From contig JALGWK010000036.1 of assembly GCA_025774205.1 (NCBI GenBank), forward strand, positions 1 through 16,323: 16,323 nt of DNA. Direction: 5' to 3'. Shown here piece after piece: positions 15,063-16,323 of this stretch. Numbering within the stretch: the first letter of the stretch is position 1; each line of letters begins with the position of its first letter. The stretch comes from a bacterium (GTDB taxonomy: Bacteria > Blakebacterota > Blakebacteria > Blakebacterales > Blakebacteraceae). Position numbers and translations under genes: made by a program. The notes under the pieces were generated by a model. That model saw only the letters and a program-made list of their open reading frames with translations, made no database searches and was not told the DNA's origin.

Positions 15063-15361
15063 ATCCAACCTCCCCTTTGGTGGTTACCTGCCTCCTAAAA
15101 AACATCGGAGGCCGAATAAAAGACAGGGGCAAGATACTTTATCCGCTCGGCGCATTCTCCAGCAGCTCCGCGCCTCAGACGCTGGTCCTCTTGATCTTCG
15201 CCACCGGGTTGAGGCCTTCGATTTCCTCCAGCGCCTGGAAAGGATCAGACACCGATCACGATGATTCTTACGGAATGATCGCAGATACACAGCGGGAAAC
15301 GCGGCACAGACAAACTGAAACGCCGGCCAAGAAAGGACTCAGCCGGCGTTGACGGTATAGA
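15063..15361. other. Gene-poor stretch upstream of the beta-barrel-like gene
   Basis: I find no convincing gene in these 299 bases. A 6-bp inverted repeat GCCTCC/GGAGGC (15090-15095 and 15107-15112) flanks a T-rich loop upstream of the beta-barrel-like gene. A 25-codon minus-strand frame (15252 to 15175, GTG start) encodes an amphipathic, coding-like peptide ending NPVAKIKRTSV. It has no ribosome-binding site that I can see, and its in-frame stop lies just upstream, so it may be the tail of a lost gene. The promoter for the beta-barrel-like gene should be here but is not obvious. Confidence 0.5.
15312..15350 (-). terminator. Terminator-like hairpin after the tRNA fragment
   Basis: A perfect 9-bp inverted repeat AACGCCGGC/GCCGGCGTT (15319-15327 and 15342-15350, 14-base loop) is followed on the minus strand by TTTCAGTTTG. 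It starts 11 bases past the CCA of the tRNA fragment, where a tRNA terminator would be expected. Confidence 0.55.
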
Positions 15362-15394
15362 TGGCAGCGGGGGCAGGACTCGAACCTGCGACCC
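15362..15394 (-). pseudogene. 3' fragment of a tRNA gene (T-arm, acceptor strand and CCA only)
   Basis: On the minus strand a perfect T-arm, GCAGG TTCGAGT CCTGC (15373-15389), is followed by a 7-base acceptor strand CCCCGCT, discriminator G and encoded CCA (15362-15364). The preceding bases do not form an anticodon arm: GGAACGACCTGAACGAC has no stem but contains GAACGAC twice. No 5' acceptor strand (AGCGGGG) or D-arm lies upstream, because the membrane-protein gene ends at 15415. Such 3' tRNA ends are typical attachment-site remnants of integrative elements, but no integrase is in the window. The amino-acid identity cannot be assigned. Confidence 0.75.
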
Positions 15395-15414
15395 TGTCGT
15401 TCAGGTCGTTCCTG

Positions 15415-16227
15415 TTACAGCATCCCCTCGGCGCTGTAGTCGATTTCCGAACCCATCACCGAGTGCGGGATGAGATAGACGACGATGGTCACGATGGAGG
15501 CGATCAGAGCCGGTCCCCGGGCGTTCTTCCCCTTCAGTACGGCCCACAAAGCCCAGCCCCAGGCGATGATGAATAGCAGGGTCTTGTTGTCGGTCAGATC
15601 CCAGCCCCAGGGCACACCGGTCCAGAGCGCCCCGAAGGCGAACTTCTGGACGATCGGGCCGAGGATCATCCCGCCGACGAACAGCAGCGTGAAGGTAGTG
15701 ATGATCAGGCGCTTCAGGTTGTCCCGCTTGAAGATCGCCTCGAGCCCGGTCCGGGTGCTGAAGAGCATACCGACGAACATTAAGAGTATATGGGGCAGCA
15801 GTGCCCAGCCGGGCACAACGCCCTTGAAGCGGGTGACAATCGCCCTCCCCTTGTTGGAGATGGTGTATTCAGCGTCCCCGGCAGCAATATTCACGGTATA
15901 GTCGAGTTTACCGGCCGGGGGCTGGTTCGGCAGATGACCGACGAGCGAGCCCTCGCTGAAGGTCATCGGCACCGTGGTCCAGGTCTCCTCGACCTTGTGC
16001 CGCTTCCACTCGATGGTTCCGTTAAAGGCGTCCGAAGGGACTTCGACCGAAATCTGCTGGTCGGTGTCACCCTCCCAGGTGCGTTCCATTTTCCAGGGGA
16101 CCGTCTCGCCCGCCAGTTCCAGTTCACCGCTGACCGGATTGGTCGGCCCGGTCACCCGCTGATAGAACGCCGAACCAAGCGTGACGACAACCGCGATGAA
16201 CCAGATAAAAGCTGTCTTCAGTGCCAC
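15415..16227 (-). CDS. Membrane protein with one N-terminal and four C-terminal helices, function unknown
   Basis: This 270-residue protein has one N-terminal helix (about 5-22). An extracytoplasmic beta-rich domain follows at about 24-135, with repeated WE/WK strand patterns (GTIEWKRHKVEETWTTVPM). Helices then lie near 139-157, 173-192, 215-232 and 238-255. The loop TGVPWGWDLTDNKTLL before helix 4 is the most distinctive part. It recalls the Trp-rich loops of haem-handling cytochrome c assembly proteins but is not the WWD motif itself. GTG 16227 has GGGAG about 9 bases upstream. It shares one base with the stop of the preceding gene (TAGTG), so translation is probably coupled. It ends about 20 bases before the tRNA fragment. 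Family not recognised. Confidence 0.78.
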   Translation of the reverse strand: MALKTAFIWFIAVVVTLGSAFYQRVTGPTNPVSGELELAGETVPWKMERTWEGDTDQQISVEVPSDAFNGTIEWKRHKVEETWTTVPMTFSEGSLVGHLPNQPPAGKLDYTVNIAAGDAEYTISNKGRAIVTRFKGVVPGWALLPHILLMFVGMLFSTRTGLEAIFKRDNLKRLIITTFTLLFVGGMILGPIVQKFAFGALWTGVPWGWDLTDNKTLLFIIAWGWALWAVLKGKNARGPALIASIVTIVVYLIPHSVMGSEIDYSAEGML

Positions 16228-16323
16228 TATTCACCACTCCCTGTTACGGCCGGATGTTCCTCTTCCTCTGAAGTGGTGAAGACGAGCTCGTCCCCCTTCC
16301 GGCTGACTTTGATGTCAGTTCCC
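16227..16323 (-). CDS. C-terminal end of an unidentified protein (continues beyond the window)
   Basis: A minus-strand frame open to the window edge encodes 31 residues and stops at TAG 16229-16227. It includes GTDIKVSRKGDELVFTTSEE and a Glu-rich, hydrophilic end. The stop overlaps the GTG of the next gene by one base, which strongly supports it as the real upstream member of the same operon. The fragment is too short to name. With the membrane protein that follows, a ResB-like or other envelope protein would be possible, but that is a guess. Confidence 0.7.
   Translation of the reverse strand, partial: GTDIKVSRKGDELVFTTSEEEEHPAVTGSGE

Noticed and set aside
15090-15112. Inverted repeat GCCTCC/GGAGGC as a terminator
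   Set aside because: The T-rich part lies in the loop, not after the stem, and the repeat sits upstream of a gene rather than at a gene end.
15362-15450. A complete tRNA gene overlapping the end of the membrane-protein gene
   Set aside because: No 5' acceptor strand AGCGGGG, no D-arm and no 5-bp anticodon stem with a 7-base loop can be found upstream of the T-arm.
15361-15576. Plus-strand frame starting MAAGAGLEPATL
   Set aside because: This is the well-known false ORF produced by reading the complement of a tRNA T-arm; it reveals the tRNA fragment rather than a protein.

Overview
The window comes from a GC-rich (roughly 60% by eye), Gram-negative, probably free-living bacterium. Signs of an outer membrane are two lipobox-bearing lipoproteins, a secreted beta-barrel-like protein and an ECF sigma factor paired with a membrane anti-sigma-like protein whose outer part looks LolA-like. 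No gene fixes the phylum. The style fits Desulfobacterota or one of the uncultured Gram-negative lineages, but that is a guess. I see no phage, insertion sequence or CRISPR array.

Layout: (1) 1-4231, plus strand: a compact operon of a sensor histidine kinase (5' end outside the window), two single-domain response regulators, a CBS-pair protein and an SLC13/DASS-type anion transporter. (2) 4263-6449, minus strand: an ABC-2 export system, ATPase then permease. The ATPase is broken by an exact 10-bp tandem duplication. (3) 6646-7791, plus strand: ornithine aminotransferase (rocD-like), apparently lacking about 20 residues at the PLP-phosphate helix. (4) 7831-8696, minus strand: a lipoprotein followed by a small four-helix membrane protein. 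(5) 8842-8976, plus strand: a 44-codon ORF with a full signal peptide and almost no mature part. (6) 8949-10695, minus strand: ECF sigma factor and its anti-sigma-like partner. (7) 10802-11005, minus strand: a cold-shock protein with a structured leader and clear intrinsic terminators on both sides. (8) 11289-15062, minus strand: beta-barrel-like secreted protein, SDR oxidoreductase and M3 (Dcp-like) lipoprotein peptidase. (9) 15063-15414: a gene-poor stretch with a terminator-like hairpin and the 3' third of a tRNA gene without its 5' part. (10) 15415-16323, minus strand: a five-helix membrane protein coupled to the C-terminal end of another gene.

The first operon reads as a sensing-to-transport unit. 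The kinase senses a periplasmic ligand, two receivers without output domains carry phosphate, and a probable nucleotide-binding CBS protein sits just before the transporter. No DNA-binding output domain is encoded, so the output may be protein-protein control. The sigma and anti-sigma genes form an envelope-signal module. The most notable irregularities are the 10-bp duplication in the ABC ATPase, the in-frame gap in rocD, the signal-peptide stub and the tRNA fragment. Three of these four lie within about 3 kb, which suggests either local decay or assembly problems.
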